Below are positions 8,529 through 17,073 of a DNA stretch of 64,000 bases, piece after piece. The translations under genes were made by a program, and so were the position numbers. The first letter of the stretch is position 1. Each line of letters starts with the position of its first letter. This stretch comes from Gammaproteobacteria bacterium (GTDB lineage Bacteria > Pseudomonadota > Gammaproteobacteria > BMS3Bbin11), in assembly GCA_013150915.1 (NCBI GenBank), contig JAADJE010000022.1:1-64000 (forward strand). The letters are read 5' to 3'. Below the pieces are notes generated by a model. That model was not told where the DNA came from, made no database searches, and worked only from the letters and a program-made list of their open reading frames with translations.

Positions 8529-9491
8529 TCAGCCATTGCCTTCTCCACCGAGGATCATCGCCATCACCGCCATTCTAATAGCGATACCATTGGTGACTTG
8601 CGACAGGATGACTGATCGTGGACCGTCTGCCACCTCCGAAGATATTTCCAGGCCACGATTAATGGGGCCGGGGTGCATGATAATGGCATCCTCTGCCGCT
8701 GCTGCGAGGCTCTCAGTTGTCAGGCCATAGAGATTAAAATATTCCTGTTCGCTGGGGATGTAGGCATGCTGCATACGTTCTTTTTGCAGGCGCAGCATCA
8801 TTACGACATCAACACCGTCCAGACCCTTCTGAAGATCGTTGTAGGCATGTACCCCCAGTCGTTCTATCTGTGACGGCAGTAGACTGTTGGGGGCGACAAC
8901 ACGAATCTCGTGCACTCCCAGGCTATTCAGGGCGTGAATCTGTGATCGTGCAACACGTGAATGTAGGATGTCACCGACGATCGCCACACGCAATTCATTG
9001 AACGGACCCTTGTGTTGGCGAATGGTGAACATATCCAGCATTGCCTGTGTCGGATGTGCATGTTGGCCGTCACCTGCATTGATGATATGCACGTGATCCG
9101 GTACATGCCGGGCGATTAGTTCTGCCACGCCACTCTTTGCATGACGGATGACAAACAGATCGGTATGCATGGCCTCTAGAATGTTAATCGTGTCCAGTAG
9201 CGTTTCACCCTTGCTGGTTGACGACGTGGTTGGGTTCAGATTGATGACATCTGCGGACAGACGCTTGGCAGCAATTTCAAAGGTGGTGCGAGTACGGCTG
9301 CTGTTCTCAAAAAAAAGATTGACGACAGTGTGGCCACGCAGCAAAGGCAGCTTTTTTATCTCGCGTTGGCCAAACTGTGTGAATTTGTCTGCGGTGGTGA
9401 GTATCTGCTGTAACGTTTCTTTCTGCAGGTCTTCGATAGACAGGAAGTGGCGCAGGTTACCGTTGTTGGTATACTGCAGATGTGGTTTCAC
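8529..9491 (-). CDS. pyrB: Aspartate carbamoyltransferase catalytic subunit
   Basis: A 320-residue enzyme making carbamoyl-aspartate in pyrimidine synthesis. The carbamoyl-phosphate loop [32 protein letters not shown], a H-P-T-Q-A-M-L-D motif, [25 protein letters not shown] and [11 protein letters not shown] are all visible. It overlaps pyrR by 4 bp upstream. The downstream gene is the non-catalytic PyrC', the class A ATCase arrangement of Pseudomonas; no pyrI regulatory-subunit gene is present. Confidence 0.97.
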   Translation of the reverse strand: MKPHLQYTNNGNLRHFLSIEDLQKETLQQILTTADKFTQFGQREIKKLPLLRGHTVVNLFFENSSRTRTTFEIAAKRLSADVINLNPTTSSTSKGETLLDTINILEAMHTDLFVIRHAKSGVAELIARHVPDHVHIINAGDGQHAHPTQAMLDMFTIRQHKGPFNELRVAIVGDILHSRVARSQIHALNSLGVHEIRVVAPNSLLPSQIERLGVHAYNDLQKGLDGVDVVMMLRLQKERMQHAYIPSEQEYFNLYGLTTESLAAAAEDAIIMHPGPINRGLEISSEVADGPRSVILSQVTNGIAIRMAVMAMILGGEGNG

Positions 9492-10006
9492 GATTGATTG
9501 TCTCCGGCTACCAGGCCTCCCACTACCAGTGACAGCTTTTCCGGGCCAACCAGCTTTATGTGTTGATCCTGTCCCAGATCCAGCGTCATACCGCAGTAAT
9601 CAGCCTGAATAGGCAGTTCATGGCCTTTTCTTTCTACCAGCACACAGAGACGGATTGAGGCAGGTCGGCCATAGTCAAAAATTTCGTTCATGGCGGCGCG
9701 TACGGTACGCCCTGTCTGCAGTACATCATCAATCAGCAGGATGTGACGGTCACTTATGTCCTGCGGGATGTTTGAGGCTTTGACTTCGGGGTTGAGACCA
9801 ATACGGCTGAAGTCATCACGGTAGAAACTGATGTCCAGACTGCCGCAGGGTTCTTTAATGGCCAGTCGCTCATGCAGAATTTCTGCCAGCCAGGAACCCC
9901 CCGTATGAATACCGATGATAACGGGATTAACAGCAAGCAGTGGAGTAAGATCGGTGACCAGTTTGTCTAGCAGCGCAGAGACTTCGACATCAATCTTTTT
10001 TGTCAT
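9488..10006 (-). CDS. pyrR: PyrR-type uracil phosphoribosyltransferase / regulator
   Basis: About 172 residues in the type I phosphoribosyltransferase fold. [15 protein letters not shown] is followed by [13 protein letters not shown] (PyrR flexible loop) and the PRPP-binding [32 protein letters not shown] is the usual C-terminal part. In Pseudomonas-type pyrR-pyrB-pyrC' operons PyrR is mainly a regulator or UPRTase of uncertain RNA-binding ability. The frame also allows ATG 10021; the ATG at 10006 (MTKKIDVEV) is preferred because it reduces overlap with ruvX to 17 bp. It overlaps pyrB by 4 bp. Confidence 0.93.
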   Translation of the reverse strand: MTKKIDVEVSALLDKLVTDLTPLLAVNPVIIGIHTGGSWLAEILHERLAIKEPCGSLDISFYRDDFSRIGLNPEVKASNIPQDISDRHILLIDDVLQTGRTVRAAMNEIFDYGRPASIRLCVLVERKGHELPIQADYCGMTLDLGQDQHIKLVGPEKLSLVVGGLVAGDNQS

Positions 10007-10427
10007 TCCCAACCAGTCCATTCAAGAAGGTTTGCAGGATCTCTCTAGCGGCATAGCTATCAACCAGACCCCTGGAGCGCTGGCCATTATAGCCTGCCTT
10101 GCGTATTTCAGATAGTGCCACGTGTGTGCTGAGTCTTTCATCAATATGATGCACTGGCAGGCAGTAACGACCGTGCAGCCGGTTGCCGAATTGGCGCGCC
10201 CTGGGCGTTACGGGGTTATCACTGTTATCCATCTGGATTGGCCAGCCGACGATTAAGGCATCCGGTTGCCAGTCGGTAATCAATCGTGAGATATGATCCC
10301 AGTCCGGCTGGTTATTCCTAACCTGGACAGTGTCCAGTGCTGTGGCGCTGACCGATACCGTGTTGCCAACGGCTATACCGATTCGTTTGGTACCGTAGTC
10401 GAAGCCAAGGTAGGTGGCTGAATTCAT
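9990..10427 (-). CDS. ruvX: Putative Holliday junction resolvase / pre-16S rRNA nuclease YqgF
   Basis: A 145-residue RNase H-like protein. Seen: YLGFDYGTKRIGIAVGN with the first catalytic Asp, PDALIVGWPIQMDN, H-I-D-E-R-L-S-T and VDSYAAREILQTFL with the last acidic residue. Members process the 5' end of 16S rRNA precursors. The yqgE-yqgF pair and its 4-bp overlap with yqgE are typical of Gammaproteobacteria. Confidence 0.95.
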   Translation of the reverse strand: MNSATYLGFDYGTKRIGIAVGNTVSVSATALDTVQVRNNQPDWDHISRLITDWQPDALIVGWPIQMDNSDNPVTPRARQFGNRLHGRYCLPVHHIDERLSTHVALSEIRKAGYNGQRSRGLVDSYAAREILQTFLNGLVGNDKKD

Positions 10428-10978
10428 GCGTTCCCGGAATAATAAGACATCTTGTTGAGATCGATGCCAGCCAGCCTGGCCGCTGCCTCCCAGCGTTTCT
10501 CGATGGCTGTTTTAAAAATTACCTGCTTGTCAGCAGCGGCATAGACCCAGGAATTTTCTGACATTTCGAGTTCAAGTTGAGACGATGCCCAGCCGGCATA
10601 ACCCAGTGCCAGCAGGTAATGATCTATCTTTTCTCCCTCTGCCAGAGCTTCGAGAAAGTCCACTGACGTAGTTAGACGCAGTTCATCACCTATCTGGATA
10701 GTGTGATCCCATTCATGGCTGGCATCATGCAGGGCAAACACATGATCCATCCTGACGGGACCACCATGCCAGATAAAATCCGCAGGATGCCGTAGATTTT
10801 CAGTCGGCAGTCCGGCATCACTAAACAACTCTGCCACACTCAGTTGCAGGGGCTGGTTGATGATGATTCCCATAGCACCATCATCGTCATGATGGCTGAT
10901 TAGCGTCACACTGTGACCAAAGTTTTCGTCCTGCAGGGAGGGCATGGCGATAAGGAAATGGTTGGTAAGTGATTTCAA
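10424..10978 (-). CDS. yqgE: YqgE/AlgH family protein (UPF0301)
   Basis: A 184-residue protein with the full family signature: LTNHFLIAMPSLQDENFGHSVTLISHHDDDGAMGIIINQPL, then FIWHGGPVRMDHVFALHD and YLLALGYAGWASSQLELEMSENSW (quoted in parts of separate segments). The biochemical role is unsettled. It overlaps tonB upstream and ruvX downstream by 4 bp each, as in other gammaproteobacterial tonB-yqgE-yqgF runs. Confidence 0.95.
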   Translation of the reverse strand: MKSLTNHFLIAMPSLQDENFGHSVTLISHHDDDGAMGIIINQPLQLSVAELFSDAGLPTENLRHPADFIWHGGPVRMDHVFALHDASHEWDHTIQIGDELRLTTSVDFLEALAEGEKIDHYLLALGYAGWASSQLELEMSENSWVYAAADKQVIFKTAIEKRWEAAARLAGIDLNKMSYYSGNA

Positions 10979-11865
10979 TGGCTAGTCAATCGGTCTCCAT
11001 GCTGGAATCTCCAGGTACGGGTAATGTGGATAATATCAACATCATCGCGAAAATTTTTCGGGAAGGGGGAATAGGGTGCGGCCAGACGGACAATACGAAT
11101 CGCCGCATCGTCTAAGGCCTTGTGACGTGAACTGCGTCGGACATTAATACTGTCCAGTCTGCCATCAGGCAGGATGGCAACATCCAGAATCAGGCTGCCT
11201 GTCAGGTTCCGACGTTTTGCCTCCTCAGGGTAATTCAGGTTACCGATACGCTCGACCTTGGCCCGCCAGGCATCCATATACGATGCATATTTATACTCAC
11301 GTGTACGTGCAGTCAGGAATTTTTTTCGTGGTCGCTTTTGATAGTTCTGTTGCTGCAGGGATATTTCAGCCAGCAAACGATCCCGTTCGTCGTCCAGGCT
11401 CATTTGCTGGGGCAGACCTATTAATGGTAACTGTTTCGGTGTTTTCTTTTTCCTGTTTTTTTGTGGTTGTAAAAGTGTTTTCCGCTTTATTGATTTAGCC
11501 ACCAGCACCTTGTCAGTTTGAGAGCTAATGTCTTCACTGGCGATACTTGCGGGGCGAAAAATGGGTGTTGATTGCTTATTTGTAGATGTCCCAGGAAGTA
11601 GGTTGGTAGCACGTAGAGGTTCGTCGCTGTCGCCACCGCCCCGCTGGCTGGCATTGGCAAGGAAATCTGCTTCCTCGGGTTCTTCCTTTGTGTGTGCCTG
11701 TACCAGTGTGATTTCTAGCTGAGAAGGGGTGTCATTGACCTGTATTCCAGGCAATGAAAAAGTTGTCCCGAGTATCAATACAATATGTAGCAGTGCTGCA
11801 CCAATCAGGGTAATGCCAAGGTCACTGCTGTTGTCCTGGTCGCTGAATAGTTCGGCGTGGCTCAT
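10975..11865 (-). CDS. tonB: TonB-family energy transducer
   Basis: A 296-residue inner-membrane protein. One transmembrane segment (about 17-38, LGITLIGAALLHIVLILGT) is followed by a long periplasmic linker rich in K, R, Q and P, and by a C-terminal TonB box-binding domain from about 212 (NYPEEAKRRNLTGSLILDVA ... SGRH-like RSSRHKALDDAAIRIVRLAAPYSPFP). The linker is less Pro-rich than in classic TonB. No exbB or exbD is nearby, so it must use distant ones. A TonB at the head of yqgE-yqgF-pyrRBC' is also the Pseudomonas order. Confidence 0.88.
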   Translation of the reverse strand: MSHAELFSDQDNSSDLGITLIGAALLHIVLILGTTFSLPGIQVNDTPSQLEITLVQAHTKEEPEEADFLANASQRGGGDSDEPLRATNLLPGTSTNKQSTPIFRPASIASEDISSQTDKVLVAKSIKRKTLLQPQKNRKKKTPKQLPLIGLPQQMSLDDERDRLLAEISLQQQNYQKRPRKKFLTARTREYKYASYMDAWRAKVERIGNLNYPEEAKRRNLTGSLILDVAILPDGRLDSINVRRSSRHKALDDAAIRIVRLAAPYSPFPKNFRDDVDIIHITRTWRFQHGDRLTSH

Positions 11866-12377
11866 ACTGTGTCTGTCAGTCTCTTTTCTATAGAGGATGC
11901 AATTATAGCGTTAAATAGACCAAAAAAAATGCCTGTTGCAATCAGTATGGGTGTTAATGCCAGTATTCCCCGGTGAGGGATGAATAACCACCACGCAACC
12001 AGCAGTTGCGCCATGACGTGGCTGATACTGGCAAGTATGCTGATGCCTGCCATTCCTACCCAGGGGCGGATGCTTGACCACAGTAGCAGCATGGCAAGTA
12101 AACTTGCCAAAGCACCACTGAGGCTGAGGAAAAAAGTCGGTGACATAAACGTTCCCAGCAACAGACTTCCAGCGGTTACCCTCAGCAGACTGACCCATGC
12201 CGCAAATCGCCAGCCATAGCGAAATAGCACCAGCAGTGTAATAATATTCGCCAGACCCGGTTTAATGCCCGGAAACGGACTCGGAAAGCTGCTTTCCAGT
12301 ACATGGATAACAATCGCCAGCGCGGCAAATGCGGCAATCTTTCTGTCTTCTTCAGTAATGTTGATATTTTTTTTCAA
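11862..12377 (-). CDS. Gx transporter family membrane protein (heptaprenyl-diphosphate-synthase-component-I-like, EetB-like)
   Basis: A 171-residue membrane protein with about five helices. The family signature is SSFPSPFPGIKPGLANIITL, with repeated Gx motifs (GYGWR-like, LGTF, SGALASLL) and a final GIFFGLFNAIIA. The family PF07456 is named after a heptaprenyl diphosphate synthase subunit but is now often called Gx transporter. It is commonly next to NusG-II and ApbE genes, as here, and such genes carry the name EetB in flavin-based extracellular electron transfer loci of Firmicutes. Its substrate is unknown. Overlaps tonB by 4 bp. Confidence 0.82.
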   Translation of the reverse strand: MKKNINITEEDRKIAAFAALAIVIHVLESSFPSPFPGIKPGLANIITLLVLFRYGWRFAAWVSLLRVTAGSLLLGTFMSPTFFLSLSGALASLLAMLLLWSSIRPWVGMAGISILASISHVMAQLLVAWWLFIPHRGILALTPILIATGIFFGLFNAIIASSIEKRLTDTV

Positions 12378-12383
12378 AAAGAT

Positions 12384-12450
12384 AACTTCAGTGTTCAGTG
12401 TTCAGTGTTCGTTTTAGATTTTGATTTTACTGAAAACCGAACACTGAAAA
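12384..12450. repeat. Inverted pair of tandem heptamers (GTGTTCA / CTGAAAA)
   Basis: Left arm: AACTTCA, GTGTTCA, GTGTTCA, GTGTTCG (12384-12411). Right arm: CTGAAAA, CCGAACA, CTGAAAA (12430-12450). The arms pair with few mismatches around an AT-rich loop. It fills most of the 80-bp gap between the NusG-II gene and the Gx transporter gene, and could form a hairpin in their common mRNA. Confidence 0.8.
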
Positions 12451-12457
12451 CTATGTG

Positions 12458-12826
12458 TTAAAAATTTATCCCATCAAACTGCTCTCGGTTCGAAATTAGT
12501 GACACGCCCACTTTATTCGGCAGGCAGACGATGTTATCGCCGCTTTGCTGGTGCCAGCCGCTTAATACGCAAAGTTGCCTCTTGCCGGGTGAGCTGATTA
12601 TTCGAACTTTACCGTCACGAATTTCTATTACGCTGTTGCCAAGTTCGCCTGTTACAGTGATCTGCTGCCGGCCTTTTATCGAGTAAACAACGGGGGGCTG
12701 GTTGCCGACAGTGACCTCTATCGCTGCTACCGCACCGGAATCACTTTGAGTCATTGACCACGACAACGGAACAAGCAGTAGACTAAGAAATAAAATCAGC
12801 CAGTCTCCTACTTTCATCTTTATCAT
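12458..12826 (-). CDS. Membrane-anchored NusG domain II protein (EetA-like)
   Basis: About 122 residues: an N-terminal transmembrane or signal segment (VGDWLILFLSLLLVPLSWS), then a NusG domain II (PF07009) with GNSVIEIRDGKVRIISSPG, LCVLSGW and the C-terminal IVCLPNKVGVSL that contains the two family Cys. It faces the periplasm. Start choice: the frame runs up to a GTG at 12862 overlapping the apbE stop, but residues 2-11 of that form are encoded by a GTCGTAA heptamer repeat, so ATG 12826 or 12817 is more likely. It sits between apbE and the Gx transporter, the arrangement seen in flavin electron-transfer loci. Confidence 0.8.
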   Translation of the reverse strand: MIKMKVGDWLILFLSLLLVPLSWSMTQSDSGAVAAIEVTVGNQPPVVYSIKGRQQITVTGELGNSVIEIRDGKVRIISSPGKRQLCVLSGWHQQSGDNIVCLPNKVGVSLISNREQFDGINF

Positions 12827-12836
12827 GGCATTGAGG

Positions 12837-12857
12837 GTCAGAAGTCGTAAGTCGTAA
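12837..12857. repeat. Three tandem heptamers (GTCGTAA type) at the apbE 3' end
   Basis: GTCAGAA, GTCGTAA and GTCGTAA follow each other directly before the apbE stop codon on the plus strand. The repeat extends the frame of the downstream NusG-II gene and would create a false N-terminus. Confidence 0.7.
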
Positions 12858-12858
12858 A

Positions 12859-13908
12859 TCACTGGGTCAGGGACTTGCTGATGATAATTTCTCTTTCTTT
12901 TTCTCCCGGTTCCAGTTTAATTCTTTCCTGCATTGATGGACTCATGATAATGCGTCCCCGTTTATCGATCATCATCACATCGCTTATACCCATTTTTTTT
13001 GCAAGGTCTTGCCAGTAATCTGGGCCAGCTACAAATAATGCGGTGCTGGCTGCATCCGCTAGTGCACCCTTCTTATACAGGACAGTAAGCGATGCCACTT
13101 TGTCAGCAGGGTAGCCGGTACGGGTGTCTATGATGTGATTGTAGCGTTTGCCATCATACGTAAAGTAGCGCTCATAGTCACCGGAGGTAAACACACACTC
13201 GTCCTTTCCCAGTTCTATGCTTGCCATGATCCCGTTACCCGATGGCTTACGTATACCTATGCGCCAGGGACGTTGCCCCCGATCGCCAATCCCACAGAGA
13301 TCACCGCCGGCATTGATCAGGGCGTGTTTTATGCCCAGATTACGCATTTTCTGTAGTCCGATGGAGATAGCGTAACCCTTGGCGATCGCCCCGAGATCCA
13401 GTTGTAGCTGAGGGTTGTGTCCACGCAGTCGATTACCCTCGATCTCGATATCATTTACCGTAGGTAACGTGTCCAGCAGACGCGTAATTGTTTCCTGGCT
13501 GGGCGGTATCTGAGGCCGTTCAGAGTCATGGAAGCCCCAGGACTGAATCAGTTTACCTATCGTCGGATTGAATAAACCATTGCTTAACAGAGAATATTGT
13601 TTCGACAGTTTTATCAGTGGCAGCAAGGTACTGTCTGCAGTAAACCATTCTCCCGTTGCAAGCAAGGCGCTGGTTTGTGTCAGTTTGCTGGGCTGCCAGG
13701 CATGCCAGTCGTTATGCATACGATCAAAATCTGCAAACAGGTCGGCCGCGGCCCGATCCGCCAGTGTCTTATCATTGTCACGGATTTTGACCTCTATCAG
13801 TGTACCAAAAGCAAATGATTGATAGCGATAAAGGTCTTGTTTTCCACAGGCGGCAAGCAGTACTGGCAGGACAAGCAGCATAGCCAGGGGCCATCTGAAG
13901 GACTTCAT
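12859..13908 (-). CDS. apbE: FAD:protein FMN transferase (ApbE)
   Basis: A 349-residue lipoprotein; the signal ends in LPVLLAAC, so Cys21 is the likely lipidated residue. The enzyme covalently attaches FMN to Thr/Ser of target flavoproteins outside the cytoplasm. Seen: QSFAFGTLIEVKI, SNGLFNPTIGKLIQSWGF, LDLGAIAKGYAI, ALINAGGDLCGIG, GDYERYF, YNHIIDTRTGYPA and ADAASTALFVAG with the Mg-binding Asp. It overlaps gshB by 4 bp. A plausible substrate in this window is the SGAT-motif FMN-binding protein at 59434-60000. Confidence 0.95.
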   Translation of the reverse strand: MKSFRWPLAMLLVLPVLLAACGKQDLYRYQSFAFGTLIEVKIRDNDKTLADRAAADLFADFDRMHNDWHAWQPSKLTQTSALLATGEWFTADSTLLPLIKLSKQYSLLSNGLFNPTIGKLIQSWGFHDSERPQIPPSQETITRLLDTLPTVNDIEIEGNRLRGHNPQLQLDLGAIAKGYAISIGLQKMRNLGIKHALINAGGDLCGIGDRGQRPWRIGIRKPSGNGIMASIELGKDECVFTSGDYERYFTYDGKRYNHIIDTRTGYPADKVASLTVLYKKGALADAASTALFVAGPDYWQDLAKKMGISDVMMIDKRGRIIMSPSMQERIKLEPGEKEREIIISKSLTQ

Positions 13909-14861
13909 GCAGGTAAACGTAACTCAATGGCATCCATTAAATCGCCGGCGATATCGAGTTCGAACTGTCTGTCCAGTTCGCGTATACATGTCGGGCTGGT
14001 GACATTGATTTCAGTCAGATAGTTACCGATAACATCCAGGCCGGCGAAAAGTATGCCTTTTTCTTTTAGTATTGGGCCGACCTGTTCACAGATCCAGTAG
14101 TCCCTGTCACTCAGTGCGACACCTTTGCCGGTACCACCTGCAGCCAGGTTGCCACGGGTTTCTCCAGCCAGGGGCACGCGTGCCAGTGCGTAGGGAGCGG
14201 GGTTCCCATCGACCATTAGTATGCGTTTATCCCCCTCACTGATTTCAGGAATGAAGCACTGAGCCATGGTACTGGTTGTCCCTTTTTTCGTCAGGGTCTC
14301 AATGATGACGCCTTTGTTGGGGTCGTTGGACTGCACCCGGAAAATTGATGTGCCACCCATGCCATCCAGTGGCTTGAAGATGCAGTCCTTATGTTCCTGG
14401 ATAAACTGGTGTAGCCTGCTCGCCGAGCGTGTTACCAAAGTAGGAGGCGTACACTGCGGGAAACGGGTGATAAAGAATTTCTCATTACAGTCACGCAGGC
14501 TTTGTGGTTTGTTGACGATCAATGTGCCCTGTTGCTCAACCAGTTCCAGCATATAGGTGGTATAAATATATTCCAGATCAAACGGTGGATCCTTACGCAT
14601 CAAAATCGCACTGTATTCAGACAGTTCACACGTGTTCGCTGGTGATAGCTCAAGCCAGGGATCCTGTCCCGGTATAAGTTTTATGGCACGGTTTTCCGTA
14701 TAGACTATGCCATTGCGGGTAAAAAGATCTGCCTGTTGCAGATAATGCACCTGCCAGCCCCGTTTTTGTGCCGCCAGTATCATCGCCCAGGTGCTGTCTT
14801 TTAGAATATTAATCTGTTCAATCGGGTCCATAATGACGCCGATGATGATGGGCTTGTTCAT
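13905..14861 (-). CDS. gshB: Glutathione synthetase
   Basis: A 318-residue ATP-grasp enzyme that adds glycine to gamma-glutamylcysteine. It has the family start IIIGVIMDPIEQINILKDST, the RKDPPFDLEYIYTTYMLE segment, VNKPQSLRDCNEKFF, the ATP-grasp lysine and loop IFKPLDGMGGTSIF, and GLDVIGNYLTEINVTSPT near the end. It overlaps gshA and apbE by 4 bp each. Confidence 0.97.
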   Translation of the reverse strand: MNKPIIIGVIMDPIEQINILKDSTWAMILAAQKRGWQVHYLQQADLFTRNGIVYTENRAIKLIPGQDPWLELSPANTCELSEYSAILMRKDPPFDLEYIYTTYMLELVEQQGTLIVNKPQSLRDCNEKFFITRFPQCTPPTLVTRSASRLHQFIQEHKDCIFKPLDGMGGTSIFRVQSNDPNKGVIIETLTKKGTTSTMAQCFIPEISEGDKRILMVDGNPAPYALARVPLAGETRGNLAAGGTGKGVALSDRDYWICEQVGPILKEKGILFAGLDVIGNYLTEINVTSPTCIRELDRQFELDIAGDLMDAIELRLPA

Positions 14862-16156
14862 GTTGCTACCGTTGTTTTCAGCACATTGATTTCACGCGCT
14901 GCGGCCAGTAAGGCCAGTCGGCTGATCACCCCATAAGTATAAAATCGGTTTGGGTCCGCATTCGGTTCGGCTGATTTATCCGGCAGGGTACAAGTGTCGG
15001 CGAAGGCCAGTGGTTCAAAGTGCATACCGGGAGCATTAAGGTTTTGGTTAATGCCTCTGTCGGTATGCACACGGTAAAAGCCGCCAACGACTGAACGGTC
15101 AATCATATAGGCTACCGGCTCGGCAATAGCATTATCATCTCCCCAGGTCTCAAAGGTAAAAATACCTTCCTGTACCAGTACATCACGGACAGTACTGCCG
15201 CCTTTCCCTCGCGCCATTTTCTTCCTTTGTTTCCTGTTAAGCTGCTGAATTTCAGATGGGTCACGTATGGTCATAATGTTCATACCATAGGTGCCCGCAT
15301 CGGCCTTGGCAATGACGAAAGGTTCTTCCTTGATGCCATATTCCTGATATTTCTTTTTGATGATCTCCAGCACATCGGCAATATTTTCGGCCAGGCATTC
15401 TTCACCATCGCGTTTCTGAAAGTCTATTTTTCCACAACGCCTGAAATAGGGATCAATTAGCCACGGGTCGATATCGATGATGTTGGAGAACTCTTTTGCA
15501 ATTCGCTGGTAATGGGCAAAATGGTCTGATTTTAACCTGCTAGCCCAGCCCATGGCCGGGTGTGGTGTAATGGTCTGGTCAGGGTCGATGTTTTCCAGAA
15601 TGGCGGGGATGCCATCTGACAGGTCGTTGTTCAGCAATATGATGCACGGGTCGAAATCCTCGATGTGCAGCCTGTTGCCGGATCGTTCCAGTGGGTGCTG
15701 AATCATGCTTCGGCCCGATGGCAGGGTCAGTTCGCGGGTTTGCTTCTCTTCGTCGATGTGGCCTATGCGCACCTGTAGTCCCGCTTTTTCGATTATTCCT
15801 TGCAGGGTAGAGAGACTCTCCAGATAAAACTGGTTGCGGCTATGAGATTCCGGGACGATGATTAACCTTCTCGCTTTCGGGCAGAGGTGTTCAATTGCTG
15901 TCTGTACTGCCTGCACACATAATGGCAGGAATGCCCGGTTAAGGTTGTTAAAACCGGCGGGAAACAGGTTGGTGTCGACCGGTGCAACCTTGAAGCCTGC
16001 ATTTCGCAGATCAACTGAACTGTAAAAGGGAGCACGGTATGACAGCCACTGGCTGCGAAACCAGTGTTCAATTTCGGTTTGATTTGCCAGAATATGTGTT
16101 TCCAGGTCTTGCAGCGGTCCAGCTAATGCTGTGGTCAGATTGGGGACGGAAGTCAT
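14858..16156 (-). CDS. gshA: Glutamate-cysteine ligase, Acidithiobacillus (GshA ATP-grasp-like) type
   Basis: A 432-residue enzyme, unlike E. coli GshA. It corresponds to the family first noted in Acidithiobacillus ferrooxidans (PF08886). Seen: SVDLRNAGFKVAPVDTNLFP, IIVPESHSRNQFYLESL, IILLNNDLSDGIP, TPHPAMGWASRLKSDHF, FVIAKADAGTYGMNIMTI and FETWGDDNAIAEPVAYMI. It catalyses the first step of glutathione synthesis and overlaps gshB by 4 bp, which completes the pathway. It is the first gene of the long minus-strand run that ends at the pyrC' gene. Confidence 0.93.
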   Translation of the reverse strand: MTSVPNLTTALAGPLQDLETHILANQTEIEHWFRSQWLSYRAPFYSSVDLRNAGFKVAPVDTNLFPAGFNNLNRAFLPLCVQAVQTAIEHLCPKARRLIIVPESHSRNQFYLESLSTLQGIIEKAGLQVRIGHIDEEKQTRELTLPSGRSMIQHPLERSGNRLHIEDFDPCIILLNNDLSDGIPAILENIDPDQTITPHPAMGWASRLKSDHFAHYQRIAKEFSNIIDIDPWLIDPYFRRCGKIDFQKRDGEECLAENIADVLEIIKKKYQEYGIKEEPFVIAKADAGTYGMNIMTIRDPSEIQQLNRKQRKKMARGKGGSTVRDVLVQEGIFTFETWGDDNAIAEPVAYMIDRSVVGGFYRVHTDRGINQNLNAPGMHFEPLAFADTCTLPDKSAEPNADPNRFYTYGVISRLALLAAAREINVLKTTVAT

Positions 16157-16642
16157 AGTTTTATGGTTCGTTATATTTGAAAAATAAAAGACAATTATTA
16201 ATTCTAAGAAACCAGAGCAGCCTTGTTAGTACATGAATAAGCATTTCGAATTCAAAACCGGCTATCTCCGTGTCAAGAATCTTCTATTTGTACGATCCTT
16301 GCCTCAATAGGGCAAGTTTTGAATCTTAATCTGACATATCCAGAATTACATAGAGGTGTCCTTATCCTTTATTATTAGAAAAGCTGGTCTACACTATTGA
16401 ATTATATGGCATGATAGCAAAGCATCATGTAAATTCTAATTGCTAATGTGAAATTAAACCTGATTGCAAAATAGTTTATAGTTTTTGCTGGTTTTTTGTT
16501 TGTGAATATGGTCTTCTATGGCAATATAGCGATCTTTGTGCTATCTATATAAAATAACAACTTAGCAAAAGGAATAAATAATATACATTAAGGATAGGAT
16601 GATGAAGTACTCTCTCCTGGAAATACGGCTGCGTGAAATCAC
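16157..16642. other. Divergent intergenic region between gshA and pilG, 486 bp
   Basis: AT-rich, with no credible ORF. A small hairpin CTTGCC (16298-16303) / GGCAAG (16311-16316) is followed by TTTT on the plus strand. On the minus strand a perfect TTGACA (16276-16271) lies 115 bp before gshA but has no good -10 at the usual distance. The promoters of both operons must be here; I could not place them reliably. Confidence 0.4.
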
Positions 16643-17029
16643 ATGACGGTTAAAATAATGGTGATTGATGACAGTAGCACTATCCGCAAAACGGCGGAGA
16701 CGTTACTGAAAAGAGCGGGATTTGAAGTCATAACGGCAGCGGATGGTTTTGAAGCCATGTCTGTGGTTGCAGATCAACATCCGGATATTATCTTTATTGA
16801 TATTATGATGCCGCGACTGGATGGCTACCAGACCTGTGCATTAATTAAGAACAACAGACGATTTGGTTCTACACCCATTGTAATGCTGTCAAGTAAGGAC
16901 GGTCTGTTTGACCGCGCCAGGGGAAAACTGGCAGGTTCAGAACAGCATATACATAAACCTTTTACCCAGGATGATCTGGTTAATGCAATTGATAAATATG
17001 TGGTCACTGATGAGGCGGCCAACGCGTAA
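16643..17029 (+). CDS. pilG: Twitching-motility response regulator PilG
   Basis: A 128-residue single REC domain: acidic pair D9-D10, phosphoacceptor D53 in IIFIDIMMPRLDGYQTCALI, T/S switch in VMLSSKDG, and the HKPF lysine near residue 107. RKTAETLLKRAGFEVITA and the SSKDGLFD segment are distinctive of PilG. An in-frame stop lies just upstream (16634-16636), fixing the ATG at 16643. It is the first gene of the pilG-H-I-J-chpA-chpC run that controls type IV pilus extension. Confidence 0.95.
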   Translation: MTVKIMVIDDSSTIRKTAETLLKRAGFEVITAADGFEAMSVVADQHPDIIFIDIMMPRLDGYQTCALIKNNRRFGSTPIVMLSSKDGLFDRARGKLAGSEQHIHKPFTQDDLVNAIDKYVVTDEAANA

Positions 17030-17073
17030 TGCCTGCAGATGTATAAGCAAAAAATGAAGAGAGGTGTAGTTTA

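Noticed and set aside
16271-16276. Perfect TTGACA on the minus strand before gshA
   Set aside because: No acceptable -10 at 16-18 bp, so I do not call a promoter.
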